A stretch of DNA of 64,000 bases. Origin: Gremmenia infestans. Taxonomy: Eukaryota > Ascomycota > Leotiomycetes > Helotiales > Hamatocanthoscyphaceae. The stretch spans positions 2,728,001 through 2,792,000 of the forward strand of contig JAFEVB010000002.1 in the NCBI GenBank assembly GCA_032629725.1, given 5' to 3'. The first letter of the stretch is position 1; each line of letters opens with the position of its first letter. The position numbers and the translations under genes were made by a program. Shown here piece after piece: positions 19,055-30,903 of this stretch. Under the pieces are notes generated by a model, which saw only the letters and a list, made by a program, of their open reading frames with translations, was not told the origin of the DNA and ran no database searches.

Positions 19055-22000
19055 CTAATGCTGTCCACCTTGAGTCTCCTCAAATGCAGCTAGACTTCCA
19101 GCAGCTCTAGGTACATACATGCCGTTAGTCTTCAATCCCGTGCTTGCTGGCTCAGCAGTCCCGGGAACACCCCATCCACCCCCTCCTGGCGTATGAACAA
19201 CACAGCGGTCACCAGCCTGCATTTGCACCATATTTTTGGGACCCATATTGACCCATCGGTCTTTTCCTTCGGGTGTTTTCTTAACCCAATAATTTGCTCC
19301 CCTTCCTCCGTTGCCGCCACCGCTGGACCAAAAATGTTAGTAAGCTCCGAGATACAGGAAGAATGCAGACTACTTACTCAAGACCATACGGAGCAATCAC
19401 TCTTCTCTCAGTGATGACACTGAACTTCAGCCGGAGTCTACACTCCATATCTCGCACACAACCATTACCACCATTATGAATTCCCTTTCCGCCACTTCCC
19501 TCTCGGATTGAAAACTCTCTCAAGATGACGGGATACCTTTTTTCTAGACTCTCCGGATCCGTGATCCGCGTGTTGGTCATATGCACAGCAACCGCACTGG
19601 CGCCATGCGCCCTACTCGTGGCGCCACTTCCACCCGCAATGGTCTCACCAAACGCATACGCAGAACCAGGTAGTGGCTTTCCATCTGGTCCGACACCACC
19701 GCCTCCAAAGAATCCTAGACAGTTCATGCAACCTTGCGACGCTGCAGAGGCTTTGAAAGCTTGAAGCACAGTATCGACAACTCGTTGAGATGTTTGAGTA
19801 TTCCCTGCGCAGACAGCTGGACCGGCAGAAGGGTTGAGGAAAGTGCCTTGTGGTAAGATCACCTTGATAGGTGCTAGACAACCTTGATTCATGGGGATAT
19901 CCGCGCCGATAAGTAGACGAAGACTGTATAGTATAGCCGAATAAGAAATTGCCGGTGGCGCGTTCAAGTTGCTCAGCATTTCGCAACCAGTGCCAGTGAA
20001 ATCAAAAGTTGCTGATCCGTCTTCTTCGATCGAGATGTTGAGCTGAATTTGAGACCCGTTATCCATAGAGTCGATGGCTGAGAGCTTAGGACCAAGGCGC
20101 TTGAGTGTCTGTGAGAGATAGGCGCGCACGGCTACTTCAGCATTGTTTTGGATAGCTTGCATGTAGAGCTGAACTACTTCTTGGGTATACTCACCCATCA
20201 AGGCGGTGATCAAGGTAGCGCCTCTATTGTTGGCAGCGACCTGTGCGTTGAGATCCGAGATGTTGTCAGAGAGACGTCGACTTCCATTGCAGCCAGGATA
20301 TTGTCCAGGTTGGAGGAGGATCTTGATGATACCTTCTTCGTCAAAATGCCCGTTTTCAATCAATTTGAAAGAACGCATCTGTGCTCCTTCTTGCCAAAGC
20401 TCGGTGGAGTTAGGAGGCATGGATGTACCGTCAGAGCCACCGATGTCGGTGTGATGGCCACGTGCAGCAACATAAAAAGCTACTTTGTCATCATCTCCAA
20501 AGACAGGACTTATTACCGTCAAATCTGGAAGATGGGTGCCGCCGCTCTCGGGGTGATTTGATACCAGAACGTCACCACGTTTAAACTGTCCTTTGTACAA
20601 CTCGTGTTGGTATTGAACAGCATAGCTCATCGAACCAAGATGAACGGGAATATGGGGAGCGTTTGCGACGAGACCGGCGTCTGGTCCAAAAATAGCACAA
20701 GAAAAATCAAGACGTTCTTTGATATTGAGAGAGACGGAGGTTTTCTGTAGGGTCCTGCCCATCTGTTCCGCAATTGACATGAAACGATGGCCAAACACAG
20801 AGAGTTGGACGGGATCGACAACAAGAGATGTGTCTTTCGCAGTGCCATTCGAGGAACCGATATCGATAACGACGTGAGACGTAAGGATCTTGGCTTCGGC
20901 GTTTGGTATAATGACCAAGGTCTGGGTGTTGTCGATGATCATTGCTGGCCCAATGACCGAAGTGCCAGGAGTAAGCTCTGCCAATAGATAGACTGGTGTC
21001 GCTTGCTTACCACCGACTTTGAAGTAGGATTGAATCTGTATTCTGTCAGCAGGAAAATCTGGAGTACTTATTTAAGACATCATACTTGTCTCTCAACCTG
21101 AGCCTCTAGCACGGGCTTAAATGCCATTGTACCAAGTTCTCGACCAAGTCTCTCTCCATCAGTGTCATTCCGGGCACTCTTTCCAACCCCACGAACTCTC
21201 GCATCATCAACAAGAATCTGTCTCTCTGATGGGAATAGGAAGCTGAATTCTCGCTGATGAACGCGGAGAAATTCTGCCTTGTAATCACCATCTGCAGGTC
21301 TTAAGATCATCATCGCAGTTTCAGTGCCTTGATACCTCATATTGAGGTAGCATTCATGATCGATGTCTTTCCGAAGTGTGCCTTGTTTAATGAGATGGGC
21401 TGTAACTCTTGATTTGAGGTTCTCGATGCGTTGGTTTAGGCGATCTATCGAATCGACATTGTAAATGTCATTGGTTGGTTCTTGTTCTTCGTGAACCACA
21501 TCGGCCAGTGCCATACCGTAAGCTGAGAGGATGCTGGAGTACTTGTGGATTACCACAGTTTTGATGCCAAGTTTTAGAGCAATTTCGCAAGCGTGTTGGC
21601 CACCAGCCCCTCCAAAGACGCCGAGACGATGCTTGCTGATTTCGTAGCCCTTTCCTTCGGTGAGAGATCTGATCGGACGGCACATCGCCTCATTTGCGAC
21701 ATCGAGATAACCAAAAGCAATCTCTTCGAGTGACATTGACTTGCCAGTCTCTGCATTGATTGCACTTGCCAATTCTGCAAACTTTTCTGCTACGATACTT
21801 GCATCCAATTCTTCCTTCTCACTCGCACCAAATATCTTGGGAAACAGATCTGGGATCAAGCGACCTAGAAAAAGATTTGCATCTGTGACAGCTAACGGGC
21901 CTCCTTTCCGATAGCAAGCAGGCCCAGGGTGAGAGGAAGCACTCTCCGGTCCTACTGCAAACAGACCATTTCGCCACGTCAAAATAGAACCACCTCCAGC

Positions 22001-23292
22001 AGCAACGGTATTGATGTCAAGCTGGGGGCTCTGTATTGTTACTCCAGCCGTAGTACTTTCGAAGACATGCTCAAAGATACCACCAAAACGTGACACATCG
22101 GTAGAGGTACCACCCATGTCAAAGCAGACAACTGGGGTCTTTGTTGTGTCTTCGTAGCATGTTCGAGCACATCCCACGACACCGCCTAGTGCACTGAGTC
22201 AGTCGATCCATGATACGGGCACGCAAACTTACCTGCTGGTCCACTCAATATTCCCTTCAATCCACTGAAACTTTTGTGGTTTACGAGACCACCGTCCGAC
22301 TGCATAAAGTCGCATTTTACATCATCGAGGTGACCCCCTTCAAATCCTTTGACGAAACCTTTGAGATAAGCCTTAATCTCAGGGGTCAGGTAGGCATCGG
22401 CGGATGCCGAACTTCCACGAGGGACCATCTTGATCATTTTTGCCGCTACTGTCGAGGACAGCGAGACGTGCCCAAAACCTGCTTCTTCGGCTAACTGACC
22501 GACTCTTTGCTCATGGGCACCGTAAATGTGTGAATGTGTAAAGCATATAGCGACCGTATCAATACCCTTTGCTCGTAATTCCGAGAGTTTGGCCTTTACG
22601 GCTTCTTCGTCGAGAGGCTTGAGGATTCGCATCATATCACCACTGGAGCCTCGCTCGAGGACACCCCGAATCTCCTCGACATCTGTCTTGGTTGTTCCAT
22701 CGAAGTCTTCATCGAAACCCTCAATGGTCACCCGCTCATCGATTTCATGGACCTCGGAGAATAAGACTTCTGGTTTGACGATGTCAAGATCAAAAAGCCG
22801 GGGACGGGATTGGTATCCAATCCTTAGAAGATCCCGGAACCCTTTGGTCACTAGGAAAGCATGGCGCCGACCTTTCCGCTCCAGAAGGGCATTTGTAGCG
22901 ACAGTTGTCCCCATGCGGACTATCTCTAAGTGATCCTTTGGTAATAGTGTCCCCCTGGGGATTTCTGAGCCGCCATAAATTGACAGCACACGTCGGATAC
23001 CTGGGAAACGTCAAGTACAATGAGTCTTGGTCACATGACGGATGAGTAGACTTACCTTCTGTCGGAGCATCTTGATAATTCCCAGGATCCACGGAAAGAA
23101 GCTTTAATACCACATCTGGCTTATTTGGAGCACTGGCCCAAACATCGGTGAAGGTTCCTCCACGATCTGTTGGAGACTTGAGTCAGCACTTCCAGAGGCA
23201 TGCATAGAATGAGGCAGGTATGGCAAACTGGGCAACATACCGATTGCAATCTTGATATTCTCAGTCCTCGTCTCTGGCATGATGGACCCCAT
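19055..23292 (-). CDS. OXP1: 5-oxoprolinase (ATP-hydrolysing; fused HyuA/HyuB type)
   Basis: Six exons, read 23292-23241, 23166-23056, 23000-22233, 22185-21086, 21035-19378, 19322-19055 (1318 aa, the size of yeast Oxp1). The N-terminal hydantoinase-A part has the ATPase motifs DRGGTFTDVW (exons 1-2), GTTVATNALLERKG and CFDMGGTSTDVSRFGG. The C-terminal hydantoinase-B part has SNHPESGGTHLPDLTV, RGHHTDIGG and PNSTELW-like segments and ends with a VVHTPGGGGWG motif. The enzyme opens 5-oxo-L-proline to L-glutamate using ATP, in glutathione turnover and pyroglutamate use; close relatives act on hydantoins. The start is the first ATG (MGSIMPETR); a second lies at residue 5. It shares an 875-bp divergent promoter with the transporter at 24168. 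All introns are 47-74 nt. Confidence 0.9.
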
Positions 23293-24167
23293 CTTGGTAG
23301 AAATAGTAATGTGAAATTTGGGATAGACTGGCAGCTCGATAGAAGGGGATGAGGGACATGAGAAGAGGGGGATATTATACAATAACGCGATGAAAACTTG
23401 TTCAATGTCGGCATGTATTGATAGAGACAATTATACGCACCGACCGACGACGGACACGGTGGTGGTAGCTTGCTCCATTGGATGGAGCAGAAATACCATG
23501 CCAGATACGAGAACCGACACTCATACTAGAAGGTCGATCCGATGGTAGACCTCACTCACGATTTGAACCTCCCCCATGTTTCCATGTTTCTACGTTCCCC
23601 GCGCGTCTTTACAGCAGAGCGCAGATATGCGCAGTCAAAGAGAGAAGGTCGTCACGATAGAACCCACCCTCTGTCGCTTAAACGCCACACCCGCCCCGCA
23701 TCCCACTCTCACTCTCAACCTGGGTGAAGGACACTGGTCGTCGTATCGACCTTCTCGCAATCCCCGCCTAATCCTTACATTCTGCTAGTCAGCCAGCCAG
23801 CCAGCCAGCCAGCCAACTAGCCCAGACTTTCCAATTCTTACTATCCACCGCTTAAACAACCATCTTCTTCTCTCTTATCTCTTTTCGAAACGAGTAAGCG
23901 TGTGATAAGGTTTTTCCCGTTATTAGGTCTTGGATTCATGGCACGTTCAAGCTTGGGCTCAAGTGGCTTAAGCCTTCACGTTCCGAACGTGTATCTATCG
24001 CTGCTGCCCTGGGATAGGAGGCAAGTTACTTACTTCCTTTATCTTTCATTCCTCTAGCTGTGGGGAGATATAAACTTAGGAGTCTTTCCCAATCTTCCTT
24101 CTTGAAGTTGTGTTTCTCTTAGCATTAATCCATCTATCGACTCTTGATCAACAACTTTGATCTCATC
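23293..24167. promoter_or_regulatory. Divergent promoter: oxoprolinase / DAL5-type transporter
   Basis: Contains CCGACGACGGACACGG (23444-23459), in which CCG-N4-CGG overlaps CGG-N3-CGG; such CGG pairs are the usual targets of Zn2Cys6 dimers. A (CCAG)n run lies at about 23788-23813. The pairing suggests joint control of enzyme and transporter; which factor binds is unknown. Confidence 0.45.
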
Positions 24168-26205
24168 ATGTCAAAATCTTCAATGGAGAAGAAGGTCAGC
24201 GCGACGCCTGATGTTGAGCTTGCTCTTACTCCAACGCATACAACAGCACACGACATGAAAGTGGCTGTACCAGTCGATGCAGACAAGGCCGCCAATTTCC
24301 TCTTGAATACTGAGGGATATGACGAACTCTCGCCTGAGGCTGAGAAACGCCTGAAGAGGAAGATTGATTGGGTTATGGTCCCTATGGTGGGTTTCTGCTA
24401 TACCTTGCCCAAGTCATCCTTGATCTAACCACGTTCTAGTTGTTCCTCGTTGCTACTCTTGGAGCCGTTGATAAAGTCGCTCTTGGAACCGCGGCTCTCT
24501 ATGGCCTCAAAAAAGACAACAACCTCCATGGTCAGCAGTATAGTTGGCTTGGATCTATTTTGTCCCTTGGTGTAATTTATGCCCCTATTTATACTAGCTT
24601 AGGTACTGATTGAACCTTTATAGGCTATTGTTGGCATGCCTCTCTCGTCTTTCCTGATTCAACGCCTCCCAAGTGCCAAGTATCTCTGTGGCTGCTCCAT
24701 CTTCTGGTCCGCCATGTGCCTCTTGCTTCCTGCTTGTCGTAACTTTGGTGGCCTGGCAGCGATCAGATTTCTTATGGGATCCGCAGAGGCTATTATTGTT
24801 CCTGGAATTAGTCTCATTATCGCTGGCTTTTACACAAAGGAGGAACAGCCACCACGAAATGCGCTTGTGTTTGCTGCTGCAAGTTCAGTTGTTAATGGAT
24901 TTCTGTAAGTAATTAAAAGCACTCAAACTCTGTTAAATAGTCTAATCTCGATATTTAGATCCTGGGCTATTGGTCATGGCATGTTCTTCAGAGCTCTACA
25001 GATGGGTATATAGCTAATGATAAAATACAGTTCCGAAAACTGCTCCTTTAGCCATCTGGCAATACCTATTCTTGCTAACTGGTACGTACTCTTGACCTAT
25101 GATTAGACCTGAGCTAAACATTATAGGATCTGTATCGATGCTCTATTCAATCATAGCATTCATATACCTTCCCGATGACCCAATGAATGCTCGCTTTCTC
25201 AATGCTGAAGAGAGATACCAAGCAGTCGCTCGTCTCGCAGCGAACAAGACGGGTATTGTCAATAAGACTTTCAAGAAGGATCAAGCGATCGAAGCACTTC
25301 TTGACCCAAAGACGTGGATCCTGTTCTTCTTCAACATGTAAACCTCCTTCATACTCCAGCACGTCAACATGGGTCTAATTAGATGCAGTGCTATTAACAT
25401 CCCCAATGGTGGTCTCACGACCTTTGGAGCTATTATAATATCTGGTCTAAGATATTCAGGCGTTGATGCGTCTCTTCTTTCAATGCCTACAGGTGAGTCC
25501 CACTTATCAACCAATAGCGCAGTTTCCATGGTTTGGACCAAAACACTAAATCATATCAGGCGTAATGTCCACTCTCTCAGCCTTTGTCTTCTCCCTCATT
25601 GCTGCGAAATGGCATAATCGTCGTTGTCTCATCACTATCATAGCGTGTTGCATCCCCATCATCGGTACTGCCGTGGTATATGCTTTACCAAGATCCAACA
25701 AGGGAGGTCACATGGTCGGGCTTTATCTCCTGTATACCTACTTCGGACCCTACGTTGTTGGTACGTTTTTCGAAACATCCCTGCTTTAATTACTGTATTT
25801 ATCTAACTCTCCAGGAATCTCTCTTGCGCAAGCCAACACAGCGGGACACACGAAGAAAACCGTCGTCTTTGCCATTCTTTATATTGGGTATGCTGTCGGG
25901 AATCTTATCGGACCACAGACCTTCAGAGCGTCGCAAGCACCTGCGTACACTGGAGGGACTATAGCCATGATTGTTTGCTACTGCGTGTGCATCGCTTTGA
26001 TCTCAGCCTATTGGGCCATTGCATTTGCGCAGAATAGACGAAATGATACAAGGGCGACGGAGCACAATGAGGAGATTGTCGATGGGTTTATGGATCTGAC
26101 TGATCAGCAACAGGTGAGAGTTTTTCCACAAACCCCATCCAATTTTAGCGGTTCGAAAGAATAGATACTGACGTTTCGTAGGAGGGATTCAAATATACTA
26201 CCTAG
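24168..26205 (+). CDS. MFS transporter, DAL5-like anion:cation symporter (ACS) family
   Basis: Ten exons: 24168-24386, 24440-24571, 24624-24904, 24959-24978, 25031-25081, 25127-25337, 25389-25492, 25560-25760, 25815-26113, 26182-26205 (513 aa). Family marks: an N-terminal cytoplasmic stretch ending LKRKIDWVMVPM, the first helix LFLVATLGAVDKVALGTA, RFLMGSAEAIIVPG, PLAIWQYLFLLTG, FNIAINIPNGGLTTFG and ALPRSNKGG. Relatives carry allantoate, ureidosuccinate, nicotinate and small peptides. The 20-nt exon 4 is followed by a GC-AG intron (24979-25030, donor GCATGT, branch GCTAAT); only this choice keeps the frame and the expected residues. Divergent from oxoprolinase, so the cargo could be its substrate or a precursor; that is inference. 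Confidence 0.88.
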
Positions 26206-27096
26206 AGATTAGAAGAACCTTGACGCGTGCGAAATAATCGTAAGAACGGTAGATAAATCGGAATTTAAACATTGCTTGTTCTGTCTGTCTCCATGCTGAA
26301 TTGTTTACTTACACTACCTGTTTTATTTAGCAACGCACTCGGAAACCTAGAAGATATACTGCCGCTAGAATTGCTGTTTCTGTAATGGCTTTCATGAATC
26401 CATTTTCTTTCAATTTTACTCTTAGATACCAATAAAACACACCCTGAACAGGAAGAGTAGGAAGAACGACTATAAATGCTGGCATATAAGGATGATGGAT
26501 GGTGACTAAGAGCTCCAAAACCTCCATAGCCCTTGCAAATGACTCTTCGAGACCAGAAGGGTAGAATTATGAGCCCCAAATAATATACAGCTGTAGCAGG
26601 GATTGAGTTCAACGGGCTACAAGACACTATACAATCCACACCGTATATTCAAGACAAAGGTGACTCTGACTATGAAATTAGGATTATATAGTTTGATATA
26701 TATACGGATAAAGTGATATGGTAGTACTTGGAAATTAACTCCAAACAGCCTAGGAGTTATTGTTTCCATCGTATGATCCAAAACCACGCAACCATTTTAT
26801 CAAGCTGCCTTAAAAAAGTGTGCTGTTTGATATTACCCTAGATACTTATCTATATTTACATGTCCTGGTGTGTCTGCATTGCTAGCTAAGGTATCTTTAA
26901 GTGGAGGGCTGGCGTTGACTGCGGGGTCAGTAGCTATGGTGGGGGTGCCCATTACCATTTCCGGGCAAGCGCCATCTCCTCGACCTTCCTCCTCATTATC
27001 AGGTCTCACCACCAACACGTTGCCACGACCAGCTTCATATTGCTTCAAAAAGGCCTCCTCTCCCATGGCTACAATGGTTAAACCCCAGAGCCCGGC
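26206..27096. other. Intergenic: transporter 3' end / amine oxidase promoter
   Basis: No gene is seen; the short frames on either strand have no recognisable features. It is moderately AT-rich. Confidence 0.55.
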
Positions 27097-28493
27097 ATGT
27101 CGTCCATACAAAGCCCATTTTCCAAAGAATCCAGCATCTTAATAGTTGGTGCTGGAGTCTTCGGTCTTTCAACCGCCCTTCATCTGGCACAAGATGGATA
27201 TACCAATATCACTCTTCTTGACCGTGAAAACGTGCCAAGTCCATACTCTGCTGGTAATGATCTGAACAAGATCGTGAGGGCAGAATATGAAGATTCTTTT
27301 TCTACGGAGTTGGCACTTGTATGCACTCAGCCTTCCCCTCTCTAGTGTCAATCAGAAGGATGAACATTGACCGGGAAACTAGTACTGATGCATGTTGTAT
27401 ATAACAGGATGCAATGAAACAATGGCAAACGCCATTCTGGGCTCCCTATTTTCGGCTTTTAGGCTACGTCCTCGCAACATCTGCAAACTCTCCCGAAAAG
27501 GCTCGTGATAGTCTTCACAAGTCGTTCCTCTCGATCAAAAGCCATCCCGACTTCCCACCTGGCTCCTTCTCACCTGTGACCACTGCAGAGGATGTTCGGC
27601 ATGCAGCGCCGATGCTGCAGGGGCCAATGAATGGCTGGACTGGTTACATCAACAAGTACGCTGGCTACGCGCGAGCTGCTAAAGCCCTAGAACACGCCGC
27701 GGCAGTGTGTTCAGACCTAGGCGTTGAATTCGTGATGGGCGACGATGGATACGCAGTCGAAATCTTATACACGGCGAGCGGGGGAGCGGAGAAGGAATGT
27801 ATTGGCGTCAAGACCAAGAGCGGCACGACGCACACGGCGTCAAAGACAATCATCTGCCTAGGATCGCATATCGGCACCCTTTTACCAGGAATCTCAGAGC
27901 AGGTCACGGCGAAAGCCTGGGCGGTTGCACATATACAACTTACGCCAAGCGAGGCCAAAACGATGAAAGGGTGCCCGGTTGTCAATTGTAGGGATCTTGG
28001 ATTTTTCTTCGAGCCGGACGATGATACGCACAAGATCAAACTCTGTGCTAACGGAGCTGGATATACGAATTATGTATCCAGCGCCGGGAGCGGTACCAAG
28101 CTGTCTGTCCCCAGTACCTCAACCGTCGGGATTCCTCGCGAGGATGAGGACTTGATAAAGAGGTTAATCGTGGAGACTATGCCGCAATTTGTAGGGAGGG
28201 AATTGATTGATAGATTCATATGCTGGTGTGGTGATGCTGCAGATTCAGACTACGTTATTGATTTCGTGCCAGGGTGTAGGGGATTGGTGGTTGTGACTGC
28301 TGACAGTGGACATGCTTTTAAGATGTTGCCCGTTGCTGGGAAATGGGTGCAACAGGTTTTAGAAGTTGGGATGCAAAGTACTCGGCGCTGGAAATGGAAG
28401 GCAGCCGTCAAGGGAAGTGAGGACATTTCTTGGAGAGTTGGCCGTGTACAGGATATCAAGGATGTCGAGATGTCGAAAGTTATGAAGCTCTAA
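27097..28493 (+). CDS. FAD-dependent amine oxidase (fructosyl-amino-acid / sarcosine oxidase family)
   Basis: Exons 27097-27318 and 27408-28493 (435 aa, the length of fungal fructosyl-amine oxidases). The Rossmann motif GAGVFG is at residues 18-23, followed by LSTALHLAQDGYTNITLLD and the family-specific SAGNDLNKIVRAEYED. C346, in ICWCGDAADSDYVIDF, aligns with the Cys that carries covalent FAD in this family. The last residues are MKL, a weak variant of a peroxisomal PTS1 signal. Such enzymes oxidise secondary amines (fructosyl amino acids, sarcosine, pipecolate, saccharopine) with release of H2O2. Substrate cannot be told from sequence. It stands between the transporter and the Zn2Cys6 regulator. 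Confidence 0.86.
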
Positions 28494-29030
28494 ATAGCGA
28501 AGTATTTCACTCCAGGGTTCATCGGTTGATATGATCTATAAATAATAACCAGCTCTTTAGAAAGTCACGAGATAGTCTTAATATGTGGCAATAATGCTCT
28601 TAGGAACGTTTCTTTCTTGTGCAAGGTGCGAAAGTATTTGCAATTATAGATTAGAAATTATCTGCCTAATATCCCGGTCCCAATACCCCGAGTATTGAAA
28701 TATATAAAAGCTATCTGGAGGCCCTTTTAGTCTCTTTGGCGCGGCTCTTGTTGACGGAGCAGGATCCAGAATTAGCCAGCGGTAAGGTAGTAGCCGTAGC
28801 CAGAGAGCCCAGATAGATCGCCTTCTGCCACTTTTTCAGCCCACTTCTTGGACTCAGCTGCTCAGCCTGGCTCGGCCTTGCTCACCTACAGCACAGCCTG
28901 GAGCAGCAATAGCTCAGGCTCAAGTGCGGAGATGAAGATGGTTAATGTCCACATACCCACGTCAAACTGCCCGTTTCCTGCCCTTGACGTCGTGTAGTGC
29001 GATGATCCTCATCGACACAGGATGTACACC
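28494..29030. other. Convergent intergenic spacer
   Basis: Lies between the 3' ends of the amine oxidase (+) and the regulator (-). A CTCAGC/CAGCCTGG-rich patch lies at about 28848-28920. No gene is seen. Confidence 0.55.
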
Positions 29031-30903
29031 TCACGCAAGACTAATCAGATGATCCCAGTCCCTTCCAGACTTTGGCACCATCCTCCCTTCCCCAGCATCG
29101 CTGAACTCATTATCTCGTAGATCCGTCCTGCGCCAGAACTTCTCCACAAATATTCTCGCTTTCCGTACACTGCCTAGGTTCCGTACTTTCTGCATACTAG
29201 TCAGGCGCTCGTGGACGAACCTTCTCTGCTCTTCATCTAGGCCACCTGATGTGTTGCCCAATACGAAGAGTGGCCACAGCAGCGTGGGCGAGTTGGGGAG
29301 TTGGGCGATGAGAGTTACGATTGAGTTGATGAGGGTGGACTTGAAATCTGTGCTCGGGCCAGAGTGGTTAGTCCCGGATAGGGTGTCGAGAGACGAGAGG
29401 CGGGAGCGTAGGTACAGTAGAGCGGTAAGACGTTTGGTTTCGGCGATGAGAGTGAGTTCAGAGGGGGCGATCGTCCCGGCGGGTAAGGTTTGTTCTAAGG
29501 AGTGGAGAGAGCGTTCGATGCTCTCACGAGTGTTATATAAAGCGACGAGATCAGCCGGCGTGGAAGACTTTTCTTGCATGACCTTTTGGGTTCCTTAGTA
29601 AGCTGTATTATCTGACTGAAATGGCAAGATGGGTTTACTTTTGCTGCCTCCGAAGCCAGAGCTGGTATCCTCTGGATGAGATCCATCAGTTCTCGCGAAC
29701 AACCCATCAATACATCAATTTCGTCAAGTCTGTCAGATGATGACCAGGTGAATGATTGCTCTGTAATGTCATCTTCGTGTGCTGTTCGACTCATGATGGC
29801 GTGAGCTACGAAATACATGCGTAGGAAAGCGTGAAGACTCGCTTCGCTTGTTGTGACACTTTTAGATGATTGCGAAAGACTATCTAGGAGAGACAAGCCA
29901 CCTCGAAGATGCGTAACCCAAGAGGGATTGCATCCATCCGAGATCTATCTTCAGCTTATCAGACAGAGACTTGGTGGGGGTGTTCCAGGTGTGCTTACGT
30001 CGTAAAAGCACAACATCAAAACTGTGGCAACCACTCCGGCGTCAACCTTCCCAGCGTCAATCGCATTCTGTACACCTCGAATAGCCCTATTTTTATAAAC
30101 ACAGGCCTTTCTCTCGAACCTCTTATCATTTAGCAGCCAAAGTTGGTTTGCTGAGACGGCCAGTAGAGCACTGCTTAAAGGTGCAAACTCGAAGGACATT
30201 GGTGTAAGGAATGTTAAGTATGGATTCTGGGAGGAGCTGAGAGAGCAATTTGGACATATGACGGTGATGAAATAATCGAAGAGATTGCCATCCACAGAGG
30301 AGTATTGTTGGAGCGATGTCGAAAGTGGGGGCCAGACTGTAAGGCTTGTCTCGGGGAAACAGCCATCGTCTAGAATTGATATCTTGCTGGTGGTAAGATG
30401 AAGACTATCGGCGGCGGACCTCTCTTCTCTGACTTCTATTTCCTCTGTAGATTCCGAATCATCGACTTCGAGGGAGCACTTCTGGAAGTCTTGCACCGTC
30501 ACGTTCAAGAAGATCCACTTTCCAATATAATCATCCAAGCTCATAGGCTCGAAGACACTATGTGCTTCGGCCTTTTTCGAAGGCTTGGGAGCCTTTGACC
30601 ACTTGCCTAATGGGCATGAGTATAAGTGGATGAGCCAGGACTAAGTTACACACCTGCACGACCTAAAGCGATACCTCTTTGCGCAGCATCCTCCTTCCAC
30701 AGAAGCCGCAATTCGTAATTACAAGTGTGGTTTAGCCTTGAGCATCGCGAACAGATGGGGCTCTCCTCTGTACATCGGACATGCTGCTCTGCAACAAGAT
30801 GTCAATTCCGAGAACACTTCGAAGGGATTAGACATTGTCAACCTTTACACGTCCAACATCCAGTCCTCCTCCTTCGTTCATCCGTGCGACTAGCCCTCGC
30901 CAT
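29031..30903 (-). CDS. Zn2Cys6 fungal transcription factor
   Basis: Five exons, read 30903-30843, 30788-30654, 30606-29999, 29944-29639, 29582-29031 (553 aa). The first two exons join to give a perfect binuclear zinc cluster: CWTC, then C, C, SRC and C at spacing C-x2-C-x6-C-x6-C-x2-C-x6-C (residues 16-41). An Arg-rich stretch (DERRRR) precedes it. After the cluster comes LRLLWKEDAAQRGIALGR, a common sequel in this class. The remainder is a helical Fungal_trans_2-like region (NRAIRGVQNAIDAG, LHAFLRMYFVAHA). The gene converges on the amine oxidase and is the only regulator within 10 kb of it, so it may control the 19-31 kb genes. The last splice acceptor (AAAAG after branch TACTAAG) is the least typical one. 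Confidence 0.87.

Noticed and set aside
24144..24167. Upstream start of the DAL5-type transporter
   Set aside because: The codon at 24144 is TTG; the first ATG is at 24168.
25006..25030. 25-nt GT-AG intron in the DAL5-type transporter
   Set aside because: Too short to splice. The GC-AG intron 24979-25030 has a proper branch site, normal length and gives the expected residues.
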